Source: Actinomycetota bacterium (GTDB lineage: Bacteria > Actinomycetota > Thermoleophilia > UBA2241). From it: 5,508 bases of DNA. Location: contig PMKX01000019.1 of NCBI GenBank assembly GCA_003158705.1, positions 1,694-7,201 of the forward strand. The letters are read 5' to 3'. The notes below the pieces were generated by a model that did not search any database, had not been told where the DNA came from, and worked only from the letters and a program-made list of their open reading frames with translations. Each line of letters starts with the position of its first letter. Within the stretch, counting starts at the first letter, position 1. Shown here piece by piece: positions 1 to 5,508 of the stretch. Both the position numbers and the translations under genes were made by a program.

Positions 1-627
1 GATCTGCCGGCGATCGACGACGACGAACTGCGGCGCGGCAAACCAACGTGTCACGTGGTGTACGGCGAGGACATCGCCATCCTCGCCGGCGACGGCCTGT
101 TCGCCGAGGCCTTTCATCTGCTGGTGGCCCGCCAGCAGGCGTCGCCCGCCGTGTTGCTGGCCGTCGTCGCGGAGATCGCGCGAGCCACGGGGCTACGCGG
201 CATGGTCGGCGGTCAGTACATCGACGTCACCGCCGTGCCGGACGGTGGCGATGACCTGCGCGTCCTGCATGCGCTCAAGACGGGCCGGCTGATCGAGGCG
301 TCGGTGGTCGTGGGTGCCCTTCTGTGCGGTGCTCGTAACGCCGCTCGTCTGGCACGGTATCGGGCCTTTGCCGCCGAGATCGGGCTGCTCTTCCAGATCG
401 TCGACGACATGCTCGACGTGGAGGGCAGCCCGGAGACCATGGGCAAGAGCGCCGGCAAGGATGAGGCCTTGGCCAAGCTCACCTACGTCTCGAAATACGG
501 CATGGCGCAGACGCGGGCGCTGGCGGCCGAGAGCCATGTGCGCGCCACGGCCAGGCTGCAGGAGCTCGGTGGCGACACGCGGAGTCTGGCGGCGGTAGCC
601 GACTACATCTACCGGCGCGAGCGCTAG
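1..627 (+). CDS. ispA: Polyprenyl (farnesyl/geranylgeranyl-type) diphosphate synthase, 3' part
   Basis: This is the C-terminal 208 codons of a trans-isoprenyl diphosphate synthase, which condenses isopentenyl diphosphate onto allylic diphosphates in the cytoplasm using Mg2+. The frame is open from base 1, so the start lies outside the window; family members are about 290-300 residues, so roughly 85 residues are missing. The window opens inside the first Asp-rich motif: DLPAID followed by DDELRRGKPT matches DDxxxxD-x(2-4)-RRGKPT with its first Asp cut off. Also visible are the GQ of GGQYIDV (about residue 71), KTG at 94-96, the second Asp-rich motif QIVDDMLD (132-139, DDxxD) and GKSAGKD...KLTY (148-162). 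All catalytic features within the window are intact. The residues that set chain length, just upstream of the first motif, are not visible, so the product (C15, C20 or longer) cannot be told. The gene ends 61 bp before dxs, which fits a joint role in isoprenoid synthesis. The symbol is by family; idsA- or crtE-type function is possible. Confidence 0.93.
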   Translation, partial: DLPAIDDDELRRGKPTCHVVYGEDIAILAGDGLFAEAFHLLVARQQASPAVLLAVVAEIARATGLRGMVGGQYIDVTAVPDGGDDLRVLHALKTGRLIEASVVVGALLCGARNAARLARYRAFAAEIGLLFQIVDDMLDVEGSPETMGKSAGKDEALAKLTYVSKYGMAQTRALAAESHVRATARLQELGGDTRSLAAVADYIYRRER

Positions 628-629
628 AC

Positions 630-669
630 CACGGCCGTGACGGCAGCGACGGTCGCCGGCTGAGGCCGG
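630..669. repeat. Two small dyads in the ispA-dxs gap
   Basis: The 61-bp gap holds two short symmetries. One is a perfect 10-bp palindrome, CACGGCCGTG, at 630-639, three bases after the ispA stop. The other is CCGGC-TGAG-GCCGG at 656-669, a 5-bp stem with a 4-base loop ending just before the extended -10 element. Neither is followed by a T-run, so neither looks like an intrinsic terminator. Such short GC dyads occur by chance in DNA this GC-rich; a regulator site is possible but unsupported. Confidence 0.25.
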
Positions 670-678
670 TGGTATACT
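670..678 (+). promoter_or_regulatory. Candidate extended -10 promoter for dxs
   Basis: TGGTATACT at 670-678 matches the extended -10 pattern TGnTATAAT at every fixed position except one (C for A at the fifth hexamer base). It is a conspicuous AT-rich island in very GC-rich DNA and lies in the only intergenic gap of the window. No convincing TTGACA-like -35 box sits 16-18 bp upstream, which extended -10 promoters can tolerate. Usual spacing puts transcription start near 684-685, only 4-5 bases before the ATG at 689. It would drive dxs-tlyA-nadK-recN with a nearly leaderless mRNA. This is inferred from sequence only. Confidence 0.5.
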
Positions 679-688
679 CGTGGAGTCT

Positions 689-2569
689 ATGGACTACCTC
701 TCGCGAATCTCCTCGCCGCAGGACTTGCACGCTCTGAGCGAACGTGAGCTGACTGCGCTCGCCGACGAGATCCGCGCTCTCATCCTCTCGTGCGTGAGCG
801 AGGTCGGCGGCCACCTCGCCGCCAGCCTGGGCACGGTCGAGCTGACGGTCGCCCTGCACAGCATGCTCGACAGCCCGCGTGACAAGATCGTCTGGGACGT
901 CGGCCACCAGTGCTACGCGCACAAGATCCTCACCGGGCGCGCCGCCGAGTTCGGCACCATCCGTCAGTGTGGTGGCCTGTCGGGCTTCCCGAGCCGCAGC
1001 GAGTCGGAGCACGATGTGATCGGCACCGGTCACGCCTCGACCTCGGTGAGCTACGGGCTCGGGTTGGTCGAGGCAGCGCGTCTGGCGGAGCGCACCGGCG
1101 AGCACGTCGTCTGTGTGCTGGGCGACGGTGCGCTCGGTGGCGGCGTGGCTTTCGAGGCCATGAACCAGGCCGGTCATCTGCGCACGCCGCTCGTCATCGT
1201 TCTCAACGACAACCAGATGTCGATCAAGCCCAACGTGGGCGCTCTCTCGCTCTACCTCAACCGCATCCGGCTCGATCCCACGCTGACCAAGCTCCGCGAG
1301 GAGATCGAGCACGGCGTGTCGCGCATCCCGGCGATCGGTTCGCGAGCCTACAACTTGGGCAAGGACGTGAAGGAGAGCATGAAGGCGCTTCTCGTGCCCG
1401 GCATGCTGTTCGAGGAGCTTGGCTTGGCCTACGTCGGCGTGGTCGACGGCCACGACCTGCACGCGCTGCGGGCCAGCATCGGGCAGGCGTTGGACACGGC
1501 GCGGCCGGTCGTCATCCACGTGAAGACCGTGAAGGGCAAGGGCTACGAGCCGGCGGAGGCGCGGCCGGCCAAGTTCCACGGCACCGGCCCCTTCCACCTC
1601 GACAACGGCCAGAGCAAGTCCGTGCCTACCGGCAGCACGTACACACAAGTCTTTGGCGAGGCGCTGGTGCGCCTCGCCCGCCAGGACGACCGGGTGGTGG
1701 CCGTCACGGCCGCCATGACCGAGGGCACTGGGCTGGACCCTTTCGAAGAGGAGTTCGGCGACCGCCTGTACGACGTGGGCATCGCCGAGGAGCACGCTGT
1801 CGTGTTCGCCGCGGGTCTGGCCATCGGCGGCATGAGGCCGGTTGTGGCCGTGTACTCGACGTTTCTGCAGCGCGCTTTCGACATGCTGGTGCAGGACATC
1901 TGCCTGCAGCGTCTGCCCGTCGTGTTTGCCCTCGACCGGGCCGGCCTGGTGGGCGAGGACGGGCCCACGCATCACGGCGCCTTCGACCTCTCCTACTTGC
2001 GCATGATTCCGAACATGGTGGTGATGGCACCCTCCAGCCATGAGCAGCTGCAGCACATGCTCTGTACGGCCCTGGCCTGCGATGGTCCCGTGGCGCTGCG
2101 TTACCCACGCGGCCTGCCGGCGCGCTTCACTTCGCCGGCGACTCTCCGCGAGCTCACGATCGGCGAGGGCGAGGTGCTCGAGGAGGGTGAGCAGGTGGCC
2201 ATCGTCGGCATCGGCACGGGGGTCGCCATGGGTCTTGCCGCGGCGGCGCTGCTACGCGAGCGCGGCGTGCGGCCGACCGTGGTCGACGCCCGGTTCGTCA
2301 AGCCCCTCGACACGATCCTCCTCGACAAGCTGGCCAAGACGCATGAGCGCATCGTCACCGTGGAGGAGAACGTGCTTGCCGGTGGCTTCGGCAGCGCCGT
2401 GCTCGAGCACTTCGCCGGCAGCGGCGTGCGTGTACTGCCCTTCGGCCTGCCCGACAGCTTCGTGGCCTACGGTCGGCGCGAGCGTCTGCTCGCCGACATC
2501 GGCCTTACGCCCGAGGCCATCGCCGGCAGCATCGTCGCTGCTCGGCCGGGACTGGCGCGCATCTCCTAG
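689..2569 (+). CDS. dxs: 1-deoxy-D-xylulose-5-phosphate synthase
   Basis: DXS is a cytosolic thiamine-diphosphate enzyme that joins pyruvate and glyceraldehyde 3-phosphate, releasing CO2, in the first step of the MEP isoprenoid pathway and also toward thiamine and pyridoxal. The 626-residue product is close to the usual 620-640. Counting from the ATG at 689: the His of GGHLAASLGTVELT (H42, equivalent to E. coli H49), DVGHQ (70-74), GLSGFPSRSES (96-106), the thiamine-diphosphate/Mg motif GDGALGG...LNDN (146-175), the catalytic Glu in GIAEEHA (E367, equivalent to E370), STFLQRAFD (390-398), DRAGLVGEDGPTHHGAFD (416-433) and the C-terminal transketolase domain with EENVLAGGFGSA (560-570). No key residue is missing. 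An in-frame GTG at 680 would add three residues. The ATG is preferred because the family usually begins shortly before the L-x-x-I segment and because the predicted transcript starts after 680. GGAG at 682-685 is close to the ATG (3-base gap), so the start choice is not certain. Confidence 0.97.
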   Translation: MDYLSRISSPQDLHALSERELTALADEIRALILSCVSEVGGHLAASLGTVELTVALHSMLDSPRDKIVWDVGHQCYAHKILTGRAAEFGTIRQCGGLSGFPSRSESEHDVIGTGHASTSVSYGLGLVEAARLAERTGEHVVCVLGDGALGGGVAFEAMNQAGHLRTPLVIVLNDNQMSIKPNVGALSLYLNRIRLDPTLTKLREEIEHGVSRIPAIGSRAYNLGKDVKESMKALLVPGMLFEELGLAYVGVVDGHDLHALRASIGQALDTARPVVIHVKTVKGKGYEPAEARPAKFHGTGPFHLDNGQSKSVPTGSTYTQVFGEALVRLARQDDRVVAVTAAMTEGTGLDPFEEEFGDRLYDVGIAEEHAVVFAAGLAIGGMRPVVAVYSTFLQRAFDMLVQDICLQRLPVVFALDRAGLVGEDGPTHHGAFDLSYLRMIPNMVVMAPSSHEQLQHMLCTALACDGPVALRYPRGLPARFTSPATLRELTIGEGEVLEEGEQVAIVGIGTGVAMGLAAAALLRERGVRPTVVDARFVKPLDTILLDKLAKTHERIVTVEENVLAGGFGSAVLEHFAGSGVRVLPFGLPDSFVAYGRRERLLADIGLTPEAIAGSIVAARPGLARIS

Positions 2570-2572
2570 CCC

Positions 2573-3373
2573 GTGCGCGAGCGGCTGGACACGCTGCTCG
2601 TCGAGCGCGGCTTCTTCCCAAGCCGTGCCCAGGCAAGGGCGGCCGTGCTGGCCGGCGAGGTCTTGGTGGGCGGCCGTGTGGTCGACAAACCCGGTTCCGA
2701 GGTGAGCGCAGACGCGGCCGTGCACGTGCGCTCCCGGCCGCGTTTCGTCTCCCGTGGCGGCGACAAACTCGACCATGCTCTGAGCACGCTCGGGATCGAC
2801 GTGGCCGACGAGGACGTCTGCGATCTGGGCAGCTCCACCGGCGGGTTCGTCGACCGCCTCCTGCAGGGAGGGGCGGCCGGTGTCGTTGCCGTCGACGTGG
2901 GCTACGGCCAGCTCGACTGGCGGTTGCGCAACGACCCCCGGGTCACCGTCTTGGAGCGCACCAACGCGCGCCACCTGAGCCGCGATCATCTACCGTTGGC
3001 GCCGTCGTTCATCACCGCCGATCTCTCGTTCATCTCCCTCACCGTCGCGCTCGGGCCTGTGCTAGAATGCGCCCGTGCCGGGTACCGCGGCTTGGTGCTC
3101 GTCAAGCCGCAATTCGAGGCCGGCCGCGAGCTGGTAGGCAAGGGTGGCGTCGTCAGGGACCGCGAGGTGCACCGCTCCGTCCTGATCAAGGTGGGCGAGT
3201 GGCTCGAGGCGCACGGCACGGCGCTACTGGGCATGTGCGATTCCGGGCATCCGGGGCCGAAAGGGAACGTGGAGTACTTCGCCTACTTCTGCGACGGCAG
3301 ATCGCCCCTGGCACAGGCCAGGATCGAAGCCTCTGTTGCGGCGACCCTCGCAGTGGAGAGCGTCCATGCTTGA
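2573..3373 (+). CDS. tlyA: TlyA family rRNA 2'-O-methyltransferase (16S/23S)
   Basis: TlyA enzymes transfer methyl from S-adenosylmethionine to ribose 2'-OH of cytidines in 23S rRNA (C1920) and, for the longer type, also 16S rRNA (C1409); their loss gives capreomycin/viomycin resistance in mycobacteria. The 266-residue protein begins with an S4 RNA-binding domain (about 1-55, RLDTLLVERGFFPSRAQARAA pattern), then the linker RPRFVSRGGDKL (55-66), then an FtsJ/RrmJ-like Rossmann domain with motif I DLGSSTGGFVD (84-94). The predicted catalytic K-D-K-E tetrad is present: K65, D150 (TADLSF), K178 (LVKPQFEAG) and E234 (GNVEYF). Length is near that of the M. tuberculosis enzyme (268), which would suit the two-target type, but I cannot assign the type firmly. 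The start is GTG, 3 bp after the dxs stop, with no recognisable Shine-Dalgarno, so translation is probably coupled to dxs. Such proteins are sometimes annotated as hemolysin A; there is nothing toxin-like here. The gene overlaps nadK by 8 bp. Confidence 0.95.
   Translation: MRERLDTLLVERGFFPSRAQARAAVLAGEVLVGGRVVDKPGSEVSADAAVHVRSRPRFVSRGGDKLDHALSTLGIDVADEDVCDLGSSTGGFVDRLLQGGAAGVVAVDVGYGQLDWRLRNDPRVTVLERTNARHLSRDHLPLAPSFITADLSFISLTVALGPVLECARAGYRGLVLVKPQFEAGRELVGKGGVVRDREVHRSVLIKVGEWLEAHGTALLGMCDSGHPGPKGNVEYFAYFCDGRSPLAQARIEASVAATLAVESVHA
3060..3068 (+). promoter_or_regulatory. Possible internal extended -10 inside tlyA
   Basis: TGCTAGAAT at 3060-3068 matches TGnTATAAT except for one hexamer base. 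It lies within tlyA codons for V-L-E and uses the CTA leucine codon, which is rare in such GC-rich coding sequence. Predicted transcription start is about 3075, some 290 bp before nadK, so it could give a nadK-recN transcript. No -35 box is evident. A chance match is quite possible. Confidence 0.22.
3355..3360 (+). promoter_or_regulatory. Ribosome binding site of nadK
   Basis: GGAGAG at 3355-3360 is a good Shine-Dalgarno match, with 7 bases between GGAG and the ATG at 3366. It lies inside the last codons of tlyA. It decides the nadK start: the in-frame TTG at 3336 has no comparable site and would prepend ten residues unlike the family. Confidence 0.7.
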
Positions 3374-4238
3374 GCCCCTTCGTCGCGTCGTCGTGCTCAC
3401 ACATCTGCTCCCCGAGACCACAGCACAGGCGCTTCCTGAGCTCGCCGAGTGTGCTGCCGGGCTCGGAGCCGAGCTCTTCCTGCCGGCTGACGAAGCGGCC
3501 AAACACCCCGGCTACGAAGCCTGGGGCTACCGGCAGATCGACGAAGTCGAGGTGCGGGCCGCCGATCTCTGCCTGGTGCTGGGCGGTGACGGCACCATCC
3601 TGCGGGCGCTCGGCCGCATGCTGGGCTCCGGTGTGCCCACGCTGGGCATCAACTTCGGGACGGTGGGGTTCCTTGCCAGCCTCGACCAACGGGACTGGCG
3701 CGCCGAGCTTGCGGCGACCCTGGCGGGCAAGTACCAGGTGGTGGAGCTGCTCACGGTCGAGGCCCGCTTCCTCGGCCAGCGCTTCACGGGCGTCAACGAC
3801 GTGGTGCTCTCGCGAGTCGAGCCTCGGCGCGTGTTGCGCCTCGAGTACGAGGTCTCGGGCACGTTCGTCGGCGACATGTTCTGCGACGGTATGATCATCG
3901 CTTCGCCGACGGGCTCCACGGCCTACAACCTCTCGTGCGACGGGCCGCTGGTCGTGTGGGACGCCAGCGTGCTGGTGCTCAACTTCATCGCACCGCACTC
4001 TCTGGGCTTCCGACCCGTCGTGCTGCGCCCCGACCACGTCATCACGGCGCGCAACGTGTCGCCGCTCGACGAGGCCGAGATCGCCGTCGACGGCGACATC
4101 GTGGGTCGGCTGCGCTGCGGCGACAGCCTCGACATCGCAGCCTCCGAGCTGCGCGCCCGCCTGCTCGTGCGCGAGGGCGGCACCTTCTACCGCAACGTGG
4201 AGGAGAAGCTCTTCTACCGCCCCGGCGATGCTCGCTGA
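3366..4238 (+). CDS. nadK: NAD kinase
   Basis: NAD kinase phosphorylates the 2'-hydroxyl of the adenosine ribose of NAD+ to make NADP+, the cell's only route to NADP(H); it acts in the cytosol. The 290-residue product is a normal length. In order: an N-terminal Rossmann-like start (RRVVVLTH, 6-13), the diagnostic GGDGT at 73-77 followed by ILRALG, LGINFGTVGFLA (93-104), the NE/D motif as N144-D145 (NDVVLSR), CDGMIIASPTGSTAYNLS (173-190) containing the conserved PTGSTAY, then APHSLGFRP (209-217) and the C-terminal beta-sandwich segment IAVDGD (239-244). All family motifs are present; ND in place of NE is a known variant. The ATG at 3366 overlaps the end of tlyA by 8 bp and has a good ribosome binding site, and the 3' end overlaps recN by 11 bp. 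This suggests co-transcription and coupled translation. NADPH is consumed by the MEP pathway that begins with Dxs upstream, but the neighbourhood more probably reflects conserved synteny. Confidence 0.96.
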   Translation: MLEPLRRVVVLTHLLPETTAQALPELAECAAGLGAELFLPADEAAKHPGYEAWGYRQIDEVEVRAADLCLVLGGDGTILRALGRMLGSGVPTLGINFGTVGFLASLDQRDWRAELAATLAGKYQVVELLTVEARFLGQRFTGVNDVVLSRVEPRRVLRLEYEVSGTFVGDMFCDGMIIASPTGSTAYNLSCDGPLVVWDASVLVLNFIAPHSLGFRPVVLRPDHVITARNVSPLDEAEIAVDGDIVGRLRCGDSLDIAASELRARLLVREGGTFYRNVEEKLFYRPGDAR

Positions 4239-5508
4239 ACTGGCAATCGATGACCTCGTCCTGATCGCCCGAGCTCGCCTGCAGTTCTCCCCAGGCCTCA
4301 ATGTGATCACCGGCGAGACCGGCGCCGGCAAGACGCTGCTGGCGCAGGCGATCGGTCTCCTCATGGGACAGAAGGGCGGCGACGATCTCATCAGGCCGGG
4401 CGCCGACCGCGCTCTGGTGCAAGCCCTGTTTGAGAGCGGCGACGAGACGTTGGCCGTGGCGCGCGAGTTGCCCCGCGGCGGCCGCTCGCGCGCTCATCGT
4501 GACGGCATGCTGTCGTCGGCCGCGTCCGTGGAAGAGACACTGCGCCGGCGAGTCGCCTTCTACGGACAGCTCGAGCAGGCCAAGCTGCTGCAGCTCGAGC
4601 GCCAGCTCGACCTGCTGGACGCCGCCGCTCCCGAGGAGCTCGCACCGCTCGTGGCCGAGTACGGCGCCGCTTACGACCTGGCGCAGCGGCTCGAGCGGCG
4701 CCTGAAGGAGACGCGCGCCGCCAGCCGTGACCGCGAGCGCGAGATGGACTTGCTCCGCTTCCAGGTGGAGGAGATCGATGCTGCCCAGCTCGACCCGGGG
4801 GAGGACGAGCGCCTCACTCAGGAGCGCGAGCGGCTGCGACACGCCGACAAGCTGCTCGAGCGTGTGGGCGGAGCGCTCACGCTGCTCTCCGGCGAGGACG
4901 AAGGCGGCGCCGACGACGGGCTGCGTGCCGCCCAGCGCCGTGTGGGCGAGGCCGCAGCACTGGACGGCGCCCTCGAGCAATTGGCCTCGCGCCTCGGAAG
5001 TCTCACCGTCGAAGTCGAGGACGTGACGCTCGCCCTGCGAGCCTACCTCGACGAGCTGGACGCAGACCCTGCGCGCCGCGACGCCCTGGAGGTGCGTCAC
5101 GACAAGCTGCAAGCACTCAAGCGCAAGTACGGTGCCACCGTCGCCGACGTGCTCGTCCACGCGACCGAGGCGGCGGAGCGGCTGGCGGCACTCGAGCGGT
5201 CCGAGGCGGACGAGGCCGAGCTGCTGCAGGGCCTGGCGTCTGCCCAGGCGCAGGCACTGGCCATTGCCGGGCGCCTGACACAGGCGCGCCGCAAGCTTGC
5301 GCCGGCTTTTTCGCAACGAGTCGAGGCGGAGCTACGTCAGCTTGCCATGCCGCATGCTCGTTTCGAGGTGACGCTGCTGCCGCGCGGCGAGGGCTGGGAG
5401 GCCTTGGGGCCGCGCGGCGCCGAGGAGGCCGAGCTTCTCTTCTCGGCCAACCCGGGCGTGCCGCCGCGGCCGCTGCGCCAGACGGCCTCGGGCGGCGAGC
5501 TGTCGCGC
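4228..5508 (+). CDS. recN: DNA repair protein RecN, 5' part (runs off window)
   Basis: RecN is an SMC-like ABC ATPase that acts at DNA double-strand breaks during recombinational repair. The frame is open for 427 codons to the window's last base; families run about 550-560, so some 130 residues are missing. Visible are the typical N-terminus (MLAELAIDDLVLI), Walker A GETGAGKT at 29-36, LIRPGADRA, GGRSRA, a Q-loop region YGQLEQ at 112-117, and LLRFQVEEIDAAQL (175-188) inside a long Glu/Arg/Leu-rich coiled-coil arm (about 145-350). KRKYG at 298-302 and the ABC signature SGGELSR at 421-427 end the window. Walker B, D-loop and H-loop lie outside. The ATG at 4228 gives the family's standard N-terminus and overlaps nadK by 11 bp. 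No Shine-Dalgarno stands at normal distance, so translation is probably coupled to nadK. I saw no CGAAC-N4-GTTCG LexA site near it, so SOS control is not supported here. The Q-loop motif departs from the usual GQHEH. Confidence 0.95.
   Translation, partial: MLAELAIDDLVLIARARLQFSPGLNVITGETGAGKTLLAQAIGLLMGQKGGDDLIRPGADRALVQALFESGDETLAVARELPRGGRSRAHRDGMLSSAASVEETLRRRVAFYGQLEQAKLLQLERQLDLLDAAAPEELAPLVAEYGAAYDLAQRLERRLKETRAASRDREREMDLLRFQVEEIDAAQLDPGEDERLTQERERLRHADKLLERVGGALTLLSGEDEGGADDGLRAAQRRVGEAAALDGALEQLASRLGSLTVEVEDVTLALRAYLDELDADPARRDALEVRHDKLQALKRKYGATVADVLVHATEAAERLAALERSEADEAELLQGLASAQAQALAIAGRLTQARRKLAPAFSQRVEAELRQLAMPHARFEVTLLPRGEGWEALGPRGAEEAELLFSANPGVPPRPLRQTASGGELSR

Noticed and set aside
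51..56. CACGTG palindrome inside the prenyl synthase gene
   Set aside because: It is a six-base palindrome inside a conserved coding segment, expected by chance at this composition.
656..669. Hairpin after ispA as an intrinsic terminator
   Set aside because: The stem is only 5 bp and is followed by GTGGTATACT, not a T-run.
680..688. GTG at 680 as the dxs start
   Set aside because: It would add only three residues (M-E-S) and lies within or upstream of the predicted transcription start. The ATG at 689 fits the family start better, though the evidence is not decisive.
910..2043. A 377-codon + strand frame inside dxs
   Set aside because: It is the +1 shadow of dxs, an Arg/Gly/Ala-rich translation without domains.
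479..2056. A 525-codon open frame on the minus strand opposite dxs, with His-rich segments
   Set aside because: It lies wholly antisense to dxs and the end of ispA, has no recognisable domain, and its composition is what reverse-reading GC-rich codons gives (Ala/Arg/His/Val). dxs shows all its family motifs on the + strand.
4199..4208. A strong Shine-Dalgarno-like GGAGGAGAAG upstream of recN
   Set aside because: It ends about 20 bases before the recN ATG at 4228, too far for normal initiation, and simply encodes V-E-E-K near the end of nadK. No start codon with a sensible product stands 5-10 bases after it.
3186..5316. Two long minus-strand open frames (about 401 and 424 codons) opposite nadK and recN
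   Set aside because: They mirror the true genes in the frame where stops are rare at high GC. No family motifs and no plausible separate start signals were seen.
1..5508. Search for a mobile element, CRISPR array, tRNA, toxin-antitoxin pair, riboswitch or other undescribed system
   Set aside because: Almost every base belongs to five recognised housekeeping genes with uniform composition. The only gap is 61 bp. No repeats, RNA-gene hallmarks or unexplained frames were found.

Overview
This window is a stretch of housekeeping chromosome from a high-GC bacterium. Five genes lie head-to-tail on the + strand: the 3' part of a polyprenyl diphosphate synthase (ispA-like), complete dxs, complete tlyA, complete nadK, and the 5' three-quarters of recN, which runs off the right edge. 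Base composition is strongly GC-rich, with codon third positions mostly G or C, so long spurious antisense and off-frame ORFs occur throughout. The order ispA-dxs-tlyA-nadK-recN is a widely conserved cluster in Gram-positive lineages. In many Firmicutes argR lies between tlyA/nadK and recN; here it is absent and nadK overlaps recN directly. High GC, this order and family-level wording (for example an FYGQ motif in RecN instead of the usual IHGQ, and the VWDAS...FIAPHSL segment of NadK) suggest a deep-branching actinobacterium of the Thermoleophilia or Coriobacteriia kind. That placement is inference from remembered family patterns, not a search.

Layout: 1-627, C-terminal 208 codons of the prenyl synthase. 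628-688, a 61-bp gap, the only real intergenic space, with two small dyads and a good extended -10 promoter element just before dxs. 689-2569 dxs. 3-bp gap. 2573-3373 tlyA, starting with GTG. 8-bp overlap. 3366-4238 nadK, with a clear Shine-Dalgarno inside tlyA. 11-bp overlap. 4228-5508 recN, open at the right end, cut exactly after the ABC signature motif.

Function: Dxs makes 1-deoxy-D-xylulose 5-phosphate, the entry point of the MEP isoprenoid pathway, and the prenyl synthase condenses the C5 products of that pathway into longer allylic diphosphates, so the first two genes form an isoprenoid pair. TlyA methylates rRNA, NadK makes NADP (NADPH is consumed by the MEP pathway and by biosynthesis generally), and RecN is an SMC-like DNA-repair ATPase. 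The last three genes are probably together because of a shared transcript and old synteny, not a single pathway.

I looked for unusual systems (mobile elements, CRISPR, toxin-antitoxin, small RNAs, repeats, recoding) and found none. The points worth a second look are modest: a promoter that would give dxs a nearly leaderless mRNA, a possible internal promoter in tlyA, an atypical Q-loop region in RecN, and the tight overlaps of tlyA/nadK/recN.
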